From Legionella fairfieldensis ATCC 49588 (GTDB taxonomy: Bacteria; Pseudomonadota; Gammaproteobacteria; Legionellales; Legionellaceae), in NCBI RefSeq assembly GCF_000621525.1, contig NZ_JHYC01000015.1:17099-81098 (forward strand): a stretch of 64,000 nucleotides of DNA, given 5' to 3'. Under the pieces are notes generated by a model that was given only the letters and a program-made list of their open reading frames with translations, did not search any database and had not been told where the DNA came from. Made by a program: the position numbers and the translations under genes. Below are positions 28,849 to 38,479 of this stretch, piece after piece. How positions within the stretch are numbered: the first letter of the stretch is position 1; each line of letters opens with the position of its first letter.

Positions 28849-29457
28849 TTACATTGGCGCTGATGGAATAGGCTGCCTTCCTTCAAGAAACTCATTGGTA
28901 TTACTTATATGATGAAGTGTCTGACCAAGCTCCTGAAGAATAAGTAAAGTCGCCGGAACAGGGTTATCCAAATCAGCCAGAGACTTTAATTTGGCATTCA
29001 TGACAGGAGTACTTAAAAATAAAGCGCCAGTAAGCCACCAGGACGGTAAAGATAAAGAGAAAAGGGTTACAAAAGTACTCCCATAGTCAATCATATTACT
29101 GACATGGGCTTTATCATTATTTCGCTGTTGTTTAAATATAAATAAATACCTGTTTTGCATTTCACTGACTATTTCTTCAAGCTTTTTAATAAAACATAAA
29201 AATTCCTGTTTTTCCTGCTGCTTGTTGCTATTAGGTAACCTATGATTGTAGATAGTAATTTGCTCATCGATAGTCTGTAATAGTCTCGAAACTAATAAAC
29301 TTTTATTATACGCTAATGAAAGTACTCCTTCTTTTTCCGCCGCTCTTTTTAATTCTTTCTCTTTGGCTCTTAATTTGCCAAGAATTGGCCGTATAAATTT
29401 CCACTCCAGATGGTTTTCAATAGGGGAAGCAGGTGGTGTGGTAAAAAAAGTGCGCAT
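28849..29457 (-). CDS. Hypothetical protein with central coiled coil and hydrophobic hairpin (202 aa)
   Basis: No family recognised. The ATG at 29,457 has AAGGATATTT before it. Residues about 25-45 and 80-115 are charged helices likely to form coiled coils. Residues about 127-152 (STFVTLFSLSLPSWWLTGAL and onward) are hydrophobic and could be one membrane helix or a hairpin. The N-terminus is Thr/Pro-rich and has no signal peptide. It is next to the F-box-like gene, on the same strand with a 238-bp gap, which makes an accessory effector pair possible. It is not part of the flagellar operon that follows. Confidence 0.65.
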   Translation of the reverse strand: MRTFFTTPPASPIENHLEWKFIRPILGKLRAKEKELKRAAEKEGVLSLAYNKSLLVSRLLQTIDEQITIYNHRLPNSNKQQEKQEFLCFIKKLEEIVSEMQNRYLFIFKQQRNNDKAHVSNMIDYGSTFVTLFSLSLPSWWLTGALFLSTPVMNAKLKSLADLDNPVPATLLILQELGQTLHHISNTNEFLEGRQPIPSAPM

Positions 29458-29647
29458 AAATATCCTTGGTATAGTTCAAATCTCCTTGTTAGTTTAAATA
29501 ATAGCTCAAATAGAGTTATCTGATCATAATTATGGCTCGATTCATATCAATTTTGGATAGAAGCCTTAAGTCAACGCATCGTCATTGTGTATTTCCATAT
29601 CAGGGTAATCCTCATGAGGCATTGTCAAAATAACTCGCTGCTCATGA

Positions 29648-30064
29648 TTAATCTGACGCCATTTTAGAATGCGTTTTTATAACGGCTCGATAAGCATTTA
29701 AATTCATTAATAACTCTGCTTCAGCAGAGGAAAGATGACAGCTATTGATTATTTCCTCTTTATCCCCACCCATCTCAAGAATACGAAACGCATGTTGATA
29801 ACTGCCATCATTATCACGTTTATTTTCTAACGCTTGTAATTGATTATCCATACTAACCAGTTGGTTGGTTATTTCTTTAATTTGTCTTGCAAAACTCAAA
29901 TCAGCATTTATTAAAAGGCGATGATTAATCTGCTGTTGCTCCAATTCTGTTTTTAATCCGTTGACCTGCCGCGTCAACATGGAAAAGGTTTTTCGATAAT
30001 AAAAAACCATTTTTAAAATAATGGCAGATGATAACAATCCGGCACTTAATCCAACAATACTCAT
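29648..30064 (-). CDS. DUF2802 flagellar-cluster protein
   Basis: A 138-residue protein with an N-terminal membrane helix (residues about 4-24), a coiled coil (about 28-85, LTRQVNGLKTELEQQQINHR and onward) and a C-terminal helical pair (MGGDKEEIINSCHLSSAEAELLMNL, quoted in part: EEIINSCHLSSAEAELL) typical of DUF2802. This family sits after motCD in Pseudomonas-type flagellar clusters. Its role is uncharacterised. It overlaps the motD stop by 4 bp, ending the long flagellar operon. Confidence 0.8.
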   Translation of the reverse strand: MSIVGLSAGLLSSAIILKMVFYYRKTFSMLTRQVNGLKTELEQQQINHRLLINADLSFARQIKEITNQLVSMDNQLQALENKRDNDGSYQHAFRILEMGGDKEEIINSCHLSSAEAELLMNLNAYRAVIKTHSKMASD

Positions 30065-30933
30065 CGGGTGGTATCCTTATTGTTCACATTAGTTGATTGA
30101 AGAGGATCGGAGTTAACCGTAGTGGAATTCACAGGATTACCCTCAGTCGTATTTCCTGTCCCTGATGACTCATTTTGTGATTTTTGATTGACACTCATCG
30201 CCGGATTTAACAATCGTGGTACCAACTTATCCTTAGCGATAATGACATTCACTCGCCTGTTTCTTGCTCGTCCTTCTTCCGTAGAATTATCAGCAACAGG
30301 GTATCGCTCGCCGTAACCCGTGACCGACATTTGATTCTGCTCTACTCCAAACGATGCCAGACAACGAGCCACTGCGGCTGCTCTGGCTGAAGACAATTCC
30401 CAATTTGAAGGGTATTGCGCCGTACTAATAGGTACGTTATCCGTATATCCTTCAATCGCTATAGGGTAAGGGAACTCTTTAATGATTGACCCTAATTTCA
30501 TTAATTTTAATACCGCAACAGGTCTTAAATTGGCACTTCCGCTATCAAATAAAGCACCCGCTTTAATATCCAGTTCAACCCAGCCATCCTGTGGATTCAT
30601 ATGATAATCAGAATCCTGTAAGGCCGATAATGCCTGAATCAATTGATCAAATTTATTTTTCTCATTAATAGAACTCTGCACTGCCGCATTCAAATCTTTT
30701 TGTTGAGCTAATTCTGCTATAGCCTTTTTATTATTTTTAGTAGTAAACGCGGTGTGCATGCCTTCTGCCATGGATTTGTATTTTGATACGTTAACCGAAG
30801 AAATAGCATACATCACCACAAAAAAAGCAAACAGTAAAGTGATGAAATCGGCATAAGAAACCACCCAGCGGTGAGTATCTTCACGTTCAATTGATTTGTT
30901 TTTTCGTCCGCGCATTTTGCTGGTGTTGTCCAT
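30061..30933 (-). CDS. motD: Flagellar stator protein MotB/MotD
   Basis: A 290-residue stator subunit. The single membrane helix contains the proton-channel Asp in RWVVSYADFITLLFAFFVVM (residues about 22-41). It is followed by a periplasmic plug region and an OmpA-like peptidoglycan-binding domain (DGWVELDIKAGALFDSGSA; EGYTDNVPI; NWELSSARAAAVARCL; GRARNRRVNVII). The C-terminal 45 residues are Ser/Asn/Thr-rich and disordered. Starts at 30,933 or 30,915 (MRGRKNKS) are both possible. Either way it overlaps the motA end out of frame, by 47 or 29 bp, an unusually long overlap. Confidence 0.93.
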   Translation of the reverse strand: MDNTSKMRGRKNKSIEREDTHRWVVSYADFITLLFAFFVVMYAISSVNVSKYKSMAEGMHTAFTTKNNKKAIAELAQQKDLNAAVQSSINEKNKFDQLIQALSALQDSDYHMNPQDGWVELDIKAGALFDSGSANLRPVAVLKLMKLGSIIKEFPYPIAIEGYTDNVPISTAQYPSNWELSSARAAAVARCLASFGVEQNQMSVTGYGERYPVADNSTEEGRARNRRVNVIIAKDKLVPRLLNPAMSVNQKSQNESSGTGNTTEGNPVNSTTVNSDPLQSTNVNNKDTTR

Positions 30934-31663
30934 AATTATTTAACTTCAGGTTTAGCATATTCGGGCTTTCACCACTTGCCATTGAAACCATCCCCTCTAC
31001 AATCATTTCATCATGGTGTATTTGATTAGCAATACAACTTTTTATTTTATTGGCAACGGGTAAAAACACCAGATTCGCAAGACCAACCCCATAAATAGTA
31101 GCAACGAAAGCAACAGCAATACCAGCTCCCAATTGGCTTGGCTCAGCCAGATTACGCATTACTTGAATAAGACCAAGAACCGCACCAAGAATACCTATCG
31201 TTGGGCTGTATCCTCCCATACTTTCAAAAACATGAGCGGCTCGCATATCTCTGTCTTCACACCGATTAATTTCAGATTCTAACACCTGTCGTATATTTTG
31301 TTTATCTACCCCGATTACCAACAACTCAAGCCCTTGACGCATCATGGGATTTTTTTCTCGCTCCAAATGCTCTTCCAATGACAGTAAACCGAATTGGCGT
31401 GACTTGCGCGATAACTCGATCAATTGCTCCCGACTTCGGGCAAAATGTTGCTCGGGAGGAATAAAAACCCAAGGCAGAAGTCTGAAGGCTCGCCTGAAGG
31501 TACTAAAAGGAGTTTGAATCATTACAGCACCCAGCGTTCCACCCAGTACAATAAATAAAGCGGGCAGGTTCATTAAAGAATGAAGATCCCCCCCCTCAAA
31601 CATTTGTCCAATAATAATTGCTAAAAAAGCAGTTAAAAGACCTAATACGCTTAAACCATCCAT
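30887..31663 (-). CDS. motA: Flagellar stator protein MotA/MotC
   Basis: A 258-residue four-helix stator protein starting MDGLSVLGLLTAFLAIIIGQ. The ATG at 31,663 is chosen because GGAAGGA lies 3 nt upstream; the ATG pair at 31,678 overlaps the fliA stop. Conserved features include GGTLGAVMIQTPF, FESMGGYSPTIGILGAVLGL and AIAVAFVATIYGVGLANLVF. It forms the proton channel with MotD and drives rotation through FliG. It lies directly downstream of fliA. Confidence 0.95.
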   Translation of the reverse strand: MDGLSVLGLLTAFLAIIIGQMFEGGDLHSLMNLPALFIVLGGTLGAVMIQTPFSTFRRAFRLLPWVFIPPEQHFARSREQLIELSRKSRQFGLLSLEEHLEREKNPMMRQGLELLVIGVDKQNIRQVLESEINRCEDRDMRAAHVFESMGGYSPTIGILGAVLGLIQVMRNLAEPSQLGAGIAVAFVATIYGVGLANLVFLPVANKIKSCIANQIHHDEMIVEGMVSMASGESPNMLNLKLNNYGQHQQNARTKKQIN

Positions 31664-31674
31664 AATTCCTTCCA

Positions 31675-32388
31675 TCACTCTGGTAAACGAGACCTTATAC
31701 GAAGCGTTGCCTGGCTGTGAATTTGAGAAACTCGTGACTCACTTACCCCCAATACCTCGCCAATTTCTTTCAAGTTCAAATCCTGCTCATAATAAAGCGA
31801 TAAAACAAGGCGCTCATTTTTAGGTAAACCCGCAATGATTTGCGAAAGCTGGTTAATCATATCATCCCGTAATGCATTGATATGAGGCTCACTAAATTCA
31901 CCTCCATCCCCTTTCAGAATATCATCAGTGACACCCAGATCATCAAAACCATAGAGCTGGCTTCCCGCAGAATCTTGCAGCATGTCATAATAGTCATCCA
32001 GACTTAAATTAAGTTCGGCAGCAACCTCACTATCTTTAGCATCCCGGCCCAAACGGTTTTCTACCCGTTTAACCGCTTCGGAAATCATACGCGAATTTCG
32101 ATACACTGAGCGCGGTACCCAATCATTTCGGCGAACTTCATCTAACATATGGCCACGAATACGGATTCCTGCATAGGTTTCAAAAGAAGCGCCCTTTGTT
32201 GAATCATAATGTCTGACCGCTTCAAGCAATCCCAGCATGCCTGCCTGGATTAAGTCATCAAACTGTACAGAATGGGGCAAGCGTCCCAGCAGATGATGGG
32301 CAATACGTTTCACCATAAGCGCATGGGTTTTAACCAGCGTTTCTTGCGTTTGTTGATTCACTTTGCCGTAGGCAGCCAGGGCATCCAC
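31675..32388 (-). CDS. fliA: RNA polymerase sigma-28 factor FliA
   Basis: A 237-residue sigma factor with region 2 (HHLLGRLPHSVQFDDLIQAG, GLLEAVRHYDSTKGASFETYA), region 3 (NDWVPRSVYRN, GRDAKDSEVAAELN) and region 4 (LSLYYEQDLNLKEIGEVLGV, SESRVSQIHSQA). It transcribes late flagellar genes and is held by FlgM until the hook is complete. The ATG follows AAGGAG with a longish spacer. It follows fleN by 77 bp, the flhA-flhF-fleN-fliA order of Pseudomonas and Legionella. Confidence 0.97.
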   Translation of the reverse strand: MDALAAYGKVNQQTQETLVKTHALMVKRIAHHLLGRLPHSVQFDDLIQAGMLGLLEAVRHYDSTKGASFETYAGIRIRGHMLDEVRRNDWVPRSVYRNSRMISEAVKRVENRLGRDAKDSEVAAELNLSLDDYYDMLQDSAGSQLYGFDDLGVTDDILKGDGGEFSEPHINALRDDMINQLSQIIAGLPKNERLVLSLYYEQDLNLKEIGEVLGVSESRVSQIHSQATLRIRSRLPE

Positions 32389-32465
32389 GACTCTCTCCTT
32401 GGTTTCGCTCGCCTGAAACGTACAGGTCGCTTGGGTTAAGCCTGGTAAATTTCAGGATATATTTT

Positions 32466-33338
32466 TCAACACTCTCCTGCTACCAGACGCTCCAGAAAAA
32501 AACTTGTATTACCACTTAACAATGGCCTGACGGGCCAATTATCAATTGTATGAGCCAGCTGCTCCAGTACCTTTGCTGCGTTAGAATCAGGGTAAGCAGT
32601 CAGCACAGGCTTTTGTTTTTTTACAGACTCATGAATCCGTTCATCAAAAGGAATAGCCCCTAAATAGTTCAGGTGTACATCTAAAAACTGTTCAGCAACA
32701 CGATATAATTTGTTATAAAGATCCCGCCCTTCCCGTATAGTACGAACCATATTGGCAAGTACATGGAAATGACTCCAGTCACAACGCTTTGACATCACTT
32801 TAATTAATGCATAGGCATCGGTTAGTGAAGTAGGCTCATCACAGACAACGACTATTAATTCCTGCGATGAACGCGCAAAACTTAATACGGTGTCAGAAAT
32901 GCCCGCTGCCGTGTCAATAATCATATAATCAACATCATCAGTAAGTTCATTAAATGCATCAATGATCCCTGCATGTTCCGAAGGACTTAATTGAGTCATA
33001 AATTCAAGGCCGGATGAAGCAGGTATCACTTTAACTCCACTCGGCCCTTCCAACAGGATGTCATTTAAATGACATAAACCCTGCACCACATGAGAAAGAT
33101 TATATTTGGTATGTAAACCCAACATAATATCAATGTTTGCCAGACCTAAATCCGCATCAAGTAATAGGACCTGTTTATGTCGTTGAGCCAAGGCAACCGC
33201 CAGGTTTACAGAAACATTGCTTTTTCCAACACCACCTTTTCCGGCGGTAACCGCAATGACCTTAACAGGTTTAGCATAGTTTAAATTCCGCAATCCCGCT
33301 GCCTGATCTGGCATCCTCTGATTAATTTTCTCCGACAT
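32466..33338 (-). CDS. fleN: Flagellar number regulator FleN (FlhG), ParA/MinD family ATPase
   Basis: A 290-residue MinD-like ATPase with the deviant Walker A GKGGVGKSN near residue 33, LLLDADLGLANIDIMLGL, and the switch DYMIIDTAAGISDTVLSFA. FleN/FlhG restrains FlhF and FleQ to limit flagellar number. The ATG at 33,338 is preferred over 33,353 because AAGGAGG sits 4-5 nt upstream; that ribosome site lies inside the end of flhF, and the genes overlap by 17 bp. Confidence 0.96.
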   Translation of the reverse strand: MSEKINQRMPDQAAGLRNLNYAKPVKVIAVTAGKGGVGKSNVSVNLAVALAQRHKQVLLLDADLGLANIDIMLGLHTKYNLSHVVQGLCHLNDILLEGPSGVKVIPASSGLEFMTQLSPSEHAGIIDAFNELTDDVDYMIIDTAAGISDTVLSFARSSQELIVVVCDEPTSLTDAYALIKVMSKRCDWSHFHVLANMVRTIREGRDLYNKLYRVAEQFLDVHLNYLGAIPFDERIHESVKKQKPVLTAYPDSNAAKVLEQLAHTIDNWPVRPLLSGNTSFFLERLVAGEC

Positions 33339-34473
33339 ATAGCCTCCTTGCATTGTCTAATGGTGGTGCATTACCTTTATTGTTATTTACCGGGTTTAAT
33401 AGTAAGTCCTGATTGCTAAATTGCTCAATCAACTGATGACGCGTTGCTATCTTAACATCTTCAGGTACTCGCTGACCATGAGTAAAATAACTCAACTCAA
33501 GACCTGTCTCTGCTACCGCGCTTAAAATGCCTCCCACAGCAAGAGACTCATCCAGTTTAGTAATAATACATTGTTCTATACGCTCAACCTGATAGCGTTT
33601 GATAGCTTCAATGAGAACCTGATAATGACTGGTCGCCTGTAAAACCAAAACAATGGAAACAGAGCGTAAATAATCGCTTAATAAATCCATCTGTGCTGCG
33701 ACTCTTTCATCCGCAGGGTTCATTCCTGCTGTATCAATCAGTATTAATTTTTTATCATTCAGCTGCCTTATCACACGAACAAGCGAGACATCATCTTGAG
33801 CAATACAGACTGGAACGCCTAAAATTTTACCGTAAAGCATTAGTTGCTCATGAGCCGCAATTCGATAACGGTCCATCGTCACCAAACCCAGATTTTCAGC
33901 GCCAAAACGAAGCGCAAAACGAGCAGCAAGCTTGGCAATAGTGGTTGTTTTGCCAACCCCCGTGGGACCAACAAATGCATAAATACCACCTTCTTCTATT
34001 CGTCGTGATTGTCGAACAGGCAGGGCCTCTGAAAGCATGGTCAGCACTTGTTGCCATGCACGATCCTGATTGAGAGCCGGGTTTATCCGGGTTACCAATG
34101 AAGCCGCTGTAGCCTGGCTTGCACCAAGATATAATAATTTCTGCATTAATACCGCATGCAAAGGCTCGCCCTGATAACCCGCATAACCGCGGAGCTGGGC
34201 TTCCAACATGCCTCGCAATGTTTGAATTTCCTGACGCATATCGTCCAAAGGAGACTGCGTCACTGCATTTTCTACTGACTGGCTGGGTGGCTCAGCGGTG
34301 GCAATTGCAGTGGAGGTAGAAAGCACCATCTCATCAAAATCAACTGCCGCAACTATTTCAACGCCTCCTTCAACACGGCTACTTGATAAAATAACAGCGT
34401 CAGGACCGAAAGCCGCTTTAATCTGTTGCATAGCACTGCGCGTATCTGAAGCGACGAAACGTTTTAATTTCAT
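33322..34473 (-). CDS. flhF: Flagellar placement GTPase FlhF (SRP-type)
   Basis: A 383-residue protein. The N-terminal B domain (MKLKRFVASDTRSAMQQIKA, FGPDAVILSSSRVEGGVEIV) is followed by a variable linker and an SRP NG GTPase with G1 GPTGVGKTTTIAKLAA near residue 170, GLVTMDRYRIAAHEQL, G3 LIDTAGM and G4 TKLDE. FlhF directs the polar site of flagellum assembly. It lies between flhA (10 bp upstream) and fleN (overlapping). Confidence 0.96.
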   Translation of the reverse strand: MKLKRFVASDTRSAMQQIKAAFGPDAVILSSSRVEGGVEIVAAVDFDEMVLSTSTAIATAEPPSQSVENAVTQSPLDDMRQEIQTLRGMLEAQLRGYAGYQGEPLHAVLMQKLLYLGASQATAASLVTRINPALNQDRAWQQVLTMLSEALPVRQSRRIEEGGIYAFVGPTGVGKTTTIAKLAARFALRFGAENLGLVTMDRYRIAAHEQLMLYGKILGVPVCIAQDDVSLVRVIRQLNDKKLILIDTAGMNPADERVAAQMDLLSDYLRSVSIVLVLQATSHYQVLIEAIKRYQVERIEQCIITKLDESLAVGGILSAVAETGLELSYFTHGQRVPEDVKIATRHQLIEQFSNQDLLLNPVNNNKGNAPPLDNARRLYVGEN

Positions 34474-34483
34474 AAGAATCCAC

Positions 34484-36568
34484 CTACCCTACTGTACCAA
34501 TAATGCGTATCTGTTTATTATCAGGTATTTCCTGATAAGACAACACATGTAAGTTGTTAGAAATATTACGCACAAAACGTGCCAAAACAGATCTTATGCT
34601 GGGCTGTACAACCAGCACAGCCAATTCTTGTTTTGCCTGTTGTTGGGCTGCAAGCTGCGTCAGGGAGTGCTGAATTTTATCAGCCATTCCTGGTTCAAAA
34701 CTTACTCCCTGGCCACTACTGTTTTGCACCGTATTTTGTAAAAGTTGTTCCAGCTCCGGTTTTAACGTAATAATAGGTAACTCTTCATTAAGACCACTAA
34801 TTTTTTGAGTAATTAAACGCGATAAAGCAACTCTGACCTGACTGATTAAGTAATCCGTATCTTTTGACTTCAATGCAGCTTCTGCCAAAGTTTCGACAAT
34901 GGTACGAATATCTGTCAAAGGAATATGTTCAATTAATAAACCTTGCAATACTTTACTTATTGCCCCTAAGGAAAGGGTATCGGGTACCAGCTCTTTAACC
35001 AATTTGGGTGAAGAGCTGGCCAGTTTATCCAACAGTTGCTGGGTTTCTTCATAACCTAGTAATTGATGGCTATGCTGTTCAAGAATTTGACTCAAATGAG
35101 TAGCAACCACAGTAGACGCATCAACAACCGTATAGCCAAAAGTATGGGCCCGCTCTTTTTGACTGTCATTAATCCATACAGCATCGAGGCCAAAAGCAGG
35201 GTCTCTGGTTTCCTGCCCTTCCAGCACACCAAAAACCTGTCCTGGATTAATGGCCAGCCACTTTTCATTAAAAATAGGGGCTTCTCCCATGACAACTCCC
35301 GCGAGGCTTATGCGATAATAATTAGGTTTAAGATCAAGATTATCCCGTATATGAACAGTAGGGATAAGAAAACCCAGTTCTTGAGATATTTTTTTGCGCA
35401 CACCTTTAATACGCGCGAGTAGCACGCCACCTTGTGAACTGTCCACTAAAGGAATCAGGCGATAGCCCACTTCAAGACCTATTACATCCACCGGATTAAC
35501 ATCATCCCAGGACAATTCGGTCGATAAGGATTCATTGAGAGAGCCTGCAGGTGCCTCCGATGTTTTATCTGCTTTTGATTTCTGGGTATTTTGTTTGATT
35601 AACAAATAAGCGACTCCACCCAAACCACACGCTAAGATTAAAAAAGAAATATGAGGCATCCCGGGAATTAAGCCTATTATCCCTATAATCGCCCCGGAAA
35701 TAATTAAAGAACGGGGGTTACCAAATACCTGGGTTACTACCGCATTACCCATATTTTGAGAACTGGATACACGCGTAACCATAATAGCTGCCGCGGTAGA
35801 TAGGACCAGTGAAGGCACCTGAGCTACCAATCCATCCCCAATAGTCAATAAAATATAATTATGTAAAGCCTGAGCCAACCTCATATCATATTGAATAACA
35901 CCAATTACCAACCCACCAATCATGTTGATTAATAAAATCAGAATTCCAGCAATTGCATCACCACGCACGAATTTGCTGGAACCATCCATGGCGCCATAAA
36001 AATCCGCCTCCTGTGAGACCTCGGCTCTGCGCCGGATTGCCTGCTCCTGATTAATCAAACCTGCATTCAGGTCTGCATCAATTGCCATCTGTTTGCCGGG
36101 CAAAGAATCCAGGGTAAAACGTGCACTGACTTCTGAGACCCGTCCGGCACCTTTTGTTACCACTACAAAATTAATAACAACCAGAATGATAAATACAACC
36201 AGACCTACTGTGTAGTTACCTCTTATTACCACCTCGCCAAAAGACTGGATTACCTGGCCTGCGGCATCAGTACCTAAATGACCATTCAGCAGAACAACTC
36301 GTGTTGAAGCCACGTTTAATGCCAGACGTAATAACGTTGCAATTAAAATAACTGTAGGAAACACAGCAAAATCAAGCGGTCTGTTGCTGTAAATTACAGC
36401 CAGCAATACTACCAGCGATAAGGCAATATTAAAGGTAAAAAAAACATCGAGAAAAAAGGGAGGTACAGGCAGTATCATCATACTTAACATCATGATTAAT
36501 ATTAAGGGTGTACCTAATCCTTTTTGCGTCCATTGGCGAAACGTATGAAACAAGGCAGTAACATTCAT
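34484..36568 (-). CDS. flhA: Flagellar type III export apparatus protein FlhA
   Basis: A 694-residue export-gate protein of normal length. The first about 330 residues hold eight predicted membrane helices and the conserved loop GRVSEVSARFTLDSLPGKQM, QEADFYGAMDGSSKFVRGDA. The rest is the cytoplasmic ring domain that docks substrates and chaperones. It forms the nonameric ring that uses the proton gradient for export. It overlaps the flhB stop by 1 bp and leads into flhF. Confidence 0.98.
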   Translation of the reverse strand: MNVTALFHTFRQWTQKGLGTPLILIMMLSMMILPVPPFFLDVFFTFNIALSLVVLLAVIYSNRPLDFAVFPTVILIATLLRLALNVASTRVVLLNGHLGTDAAGQVIQSFGEVVIRGNYTVGLVVFIILVVINFVVVTKGAGRVSEVSARFTLDSLPGKQMAIDADLNAGLINQEQAIRRRAEVSQEADFYGAMDGSSKFVRGDAIAGILILLINMIGGLVIGVIQYDMRLAQALHNYILLTIGDGLVAQVPSLVLSTAAAIMVTRVSSSQNMGNAVVTQVFGNPRSLIISGAIIGIIGLIPGMPHISFLILACGLGGVAYLLIKQNTQKSKADKTSEAPAGSLNESLSTELSWDDVNPVDVIGLEVGYRLIPLVDSSQGGVLLARIKGVRKKISQELGFLIPTVHIRDNLDLKPNYYRISLAGVVMGEAPIFNEKWLAINPGQVFGVLEGQETRDPAFGLDAVWINDSQKERAHTFGYTVVDASTVVATHLSQILEQHSHQLLGYEETQQLLDKLASSSPKLVKELVPDTLSLGAISKVLQGLLIEHIPLTDIRTIVETLAEAALKSKDTDYLISQVRVALSRLITQKISGLNEELPIITLKPELEQLLQNTVQNSSGQGVSFEPGMADKIQHSLTQLAAQQQAKQELAVLVVQPSIRSVLARFVRNISNNLHVLSYQEIPDNKQIRIIGTVG

Positions 36569-37710
36569 TAAAGATTCTCCTCGGTATCCCGCTTTAATTC
36601 GTCTGGTATGGGTAAATCTTGTAGGAAATCAGGGTTCTTATTGTAATTTTCTTTGTCTTTAAGCTGAAAAATATAAGCCAGTACCTGAGCTACAGCGACA
36701 TATAAACCCCGCGGAATTTCTTCCTCTAATTCAGTTGAAAAATAAAGCGCACGAGCCAGAGATGGCACAGATAACAGAGGAACCCTGTGAGCCTGGGCAA
36801 TTTGATTAATATGCAAAGCAATCAGATCTTTTCCCTTGGCAACTACAACAGGCGCCTGATTTCCTTTTTGCTGATAACGCAGCGCTACGGCATAGTGTGT
36901 CGGATTAGTGAGTACTACATCTGCTTTGGGTACTTCAGCCATCATCCGCCTTCTTGCTATTTCCTGCTGAGTACGTCGAATATGGCTTTTAACCTCCGGT
37001 TTACCTTCCGTTTCCTTATACTCATCCTTAAGTTCCTGTTTAGTCATTTTTAATTGCTTGTTACGTTCATAAATTTGAAAAGGTACGTCTATCACTGCAA
37101 TTAAAATCAAGCTGCCACTGATAAGAAAAAATGCTTTTACAACCAACGTTAACCCTTCACTTAAAGCACTTGCCAGAGGAAAATCAGCCAGAGCGAGTAA
37201 AGAAGGGATTTCGATTTTCAACACCATTAAAGAGACAAAGGCCACTAACAAAAACTTCAGCAAGGATTTAATCATTTCTACCAAACCCTTTAATGAAACC
37301 ATCCGTTTCAAACCTTTAAAGAAATTCAGACGCGAAAACCTGGGCTGTAACAATTCCAGGCTAAAAATCCATCCTCCCATGAGTAAGGAAGCAACAAAAG
37401 AAAGAACTAAAATCATTAATAAAAGAGGGAGTATCGCTGTAAAAACAAAATTCATGAGACCATAAAATCGATGAAGAGCAAAGACAGGCAGTCTTAAAAC
37501 AGAACTATCAAAGTCAAAAGCCTGGCGCATCATTTGCATAAACTGAGTAGACAAATAATGACCGAAAACAAAAAACACAGAGCATGAGGACAGTAAAATT
37601 AATGTAGCATTAAAGTCTTTTGAACGAGCCACCTGCCCTTTTTCCTTCGCTTCTTTAAGTCGTTTAAGCGAGGGGGCTTCTGTTTTTTCCTCTGACAGTT
37701 CTTCAGCCAT
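36568..37710 (-). CDS. flhB: Flagellar type III export switch protein FlhB
   Basis: A 380-residue protein starting MAEELSEEKTEAPSLKRLKEAKEKGQVARS, quoted here only in part (EKTEAPSLKRLKEAKEKGQV). Four membrane helices precede the cytoplasmic domain with the autocleavage site NPTH (VVLTNPTHYAVALRY) near residue 267. Cleavage switches export from rod/hook to filament proteins. It overlaps fliR and flhA by 1 bp each. Confidence 0.98.
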   Translation of the reverse strand: MAEELSEEKTEAPSLKRLKEAKEKGQVARSKDFNATLILLSSCSVFFVFGHYLSTQFMQMMRQAFDFDSSVLRLPVFALHRFYGLMNFVFTAILPLLLMILVLSFVASLLMGGWIFSLELLQPRFSRLNFFKGLKRMVSLKGLVEMIKSLLKFLLVAFVSLMVLKIEIPSLLALADFPLASALSEGLTLVVKAFFLISGSLILIAVIDVPFQIYERNKQLKMTKQELKDEYKETEGKPEVKSHIRRTQQEIARRRMMAEVPKADVVLTNPTHYAVALRYQQKGNQAPVVVAKGKDLIALHINQIAQAHRVPLLSVPSLARALYFSTELEEEIPRGLYVAVAQVLAYIFQLKDKENYNKNPDFLQDLPIPDELKRDTEENL

Positions 37711-38477
37711 TAATGTAAAATTCCTGTAATAAGTCGCATTCCCTGTTCCAGACTATCTGTAATTTGTGAAGCCACGCCGGGTAAACTGATACGTATAATC
37801 ACCATTCCCATCAATAACGTCAGGGGAAATCCCATAGAAAAAATATTTAACTGCGGTGCTACACGAGTCATAACACCGAAAGCCAGATTCACGATTAACA
37901 AGGCCAAAATAGCAGGCAATGCAACCAGGACTGCTTCTTTAAACATCCACCCTGAGAAAGCAATGACCGAACCAATAGCCGACAGCTTGGGTTGAGTTCC
38001 TACCGGCATTTGTTGAAAACTGGCAAGTAACGTTTCCAACAGGGCAAGATGACCATTGAGCACAAGAAACAGAAGACTTATCATCATCAAATAAAGTTGG
38101 CTAACCAAAGGTACCGAAGCTTTGGAACCCGGGTCCATCATGGTAGCAAAACCAAGCCCCGCCTGCATGGCAATCACCTGGCCGCCAATCACAAATACCT
38201 GAAAAACCAGTTGTAAAACAAATCCCATTAAAAGACCTATCAGCAGCTCATAACAAACTATTAACAGGTAACGACCTTCGAAATAAAGCAGAGACAGGTT
38301 ATCTGGAATAAAAGAAGCGCATAAAAAAGCCAGAGCAAGCGCAAAAACCAGACGCACTCTAACAGGAACCATGGGCGAAGAAATAAGTGGCATACTGAGA
38401 AATACCCCGCTGATTCGAGGCAGCGGCCAAATGATTTGACTGAATTGATTAATCATAGCCTGATAATTTAAATGCAT
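37710..38477 (-). CDS. fliR: Flagellar export gate protein FliR
   Basis: A 255-residue polytopic protein with the FliR signature ISGVFLSMPLISSPMVPVRVR, GFATMMDPGSKASVPLVSQL and the terminal MGMVIIRISLPGVASQITD. It forms the FliP5Q4R1 export gate. The ATG at 38,477 comes 2 nt after the fliQ stop, with AGG a few bases upstream; the TTG at 38,483 is less likely. Confidence 0.96.
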   Translation of the reverse strand: MHLNYQAMINQFSQIIWPLPRISGVFLSMPLISSPMVPVRVRLVFALALAFLCASFIPDNLSLLYFEGRYLLIVCYELLIGLLMGFVLQLVFQVFVIGGQVIAMQAGLGFATMMDPGSKASVPLVSQLYLMMISLLFLVLNGHLALLETLLASFQQMPVGTQPKLSAIGSVIAFSGWMFKEAVLVALPAILALLIVNLAFGVMTRVAPQLNIFSMGFPLTLLMGMVIIRISLPGVASQITDSLEQGMRLITGILH

Positions 38478-38479
38478 AA

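Noticed and set aside
36787..37053. Frames on the strand opposite the flagellar genes, e.g. 36,787-37,053
   Set aside because: They lie wholly inside well-recognised genes on the minus strand and have no family features.
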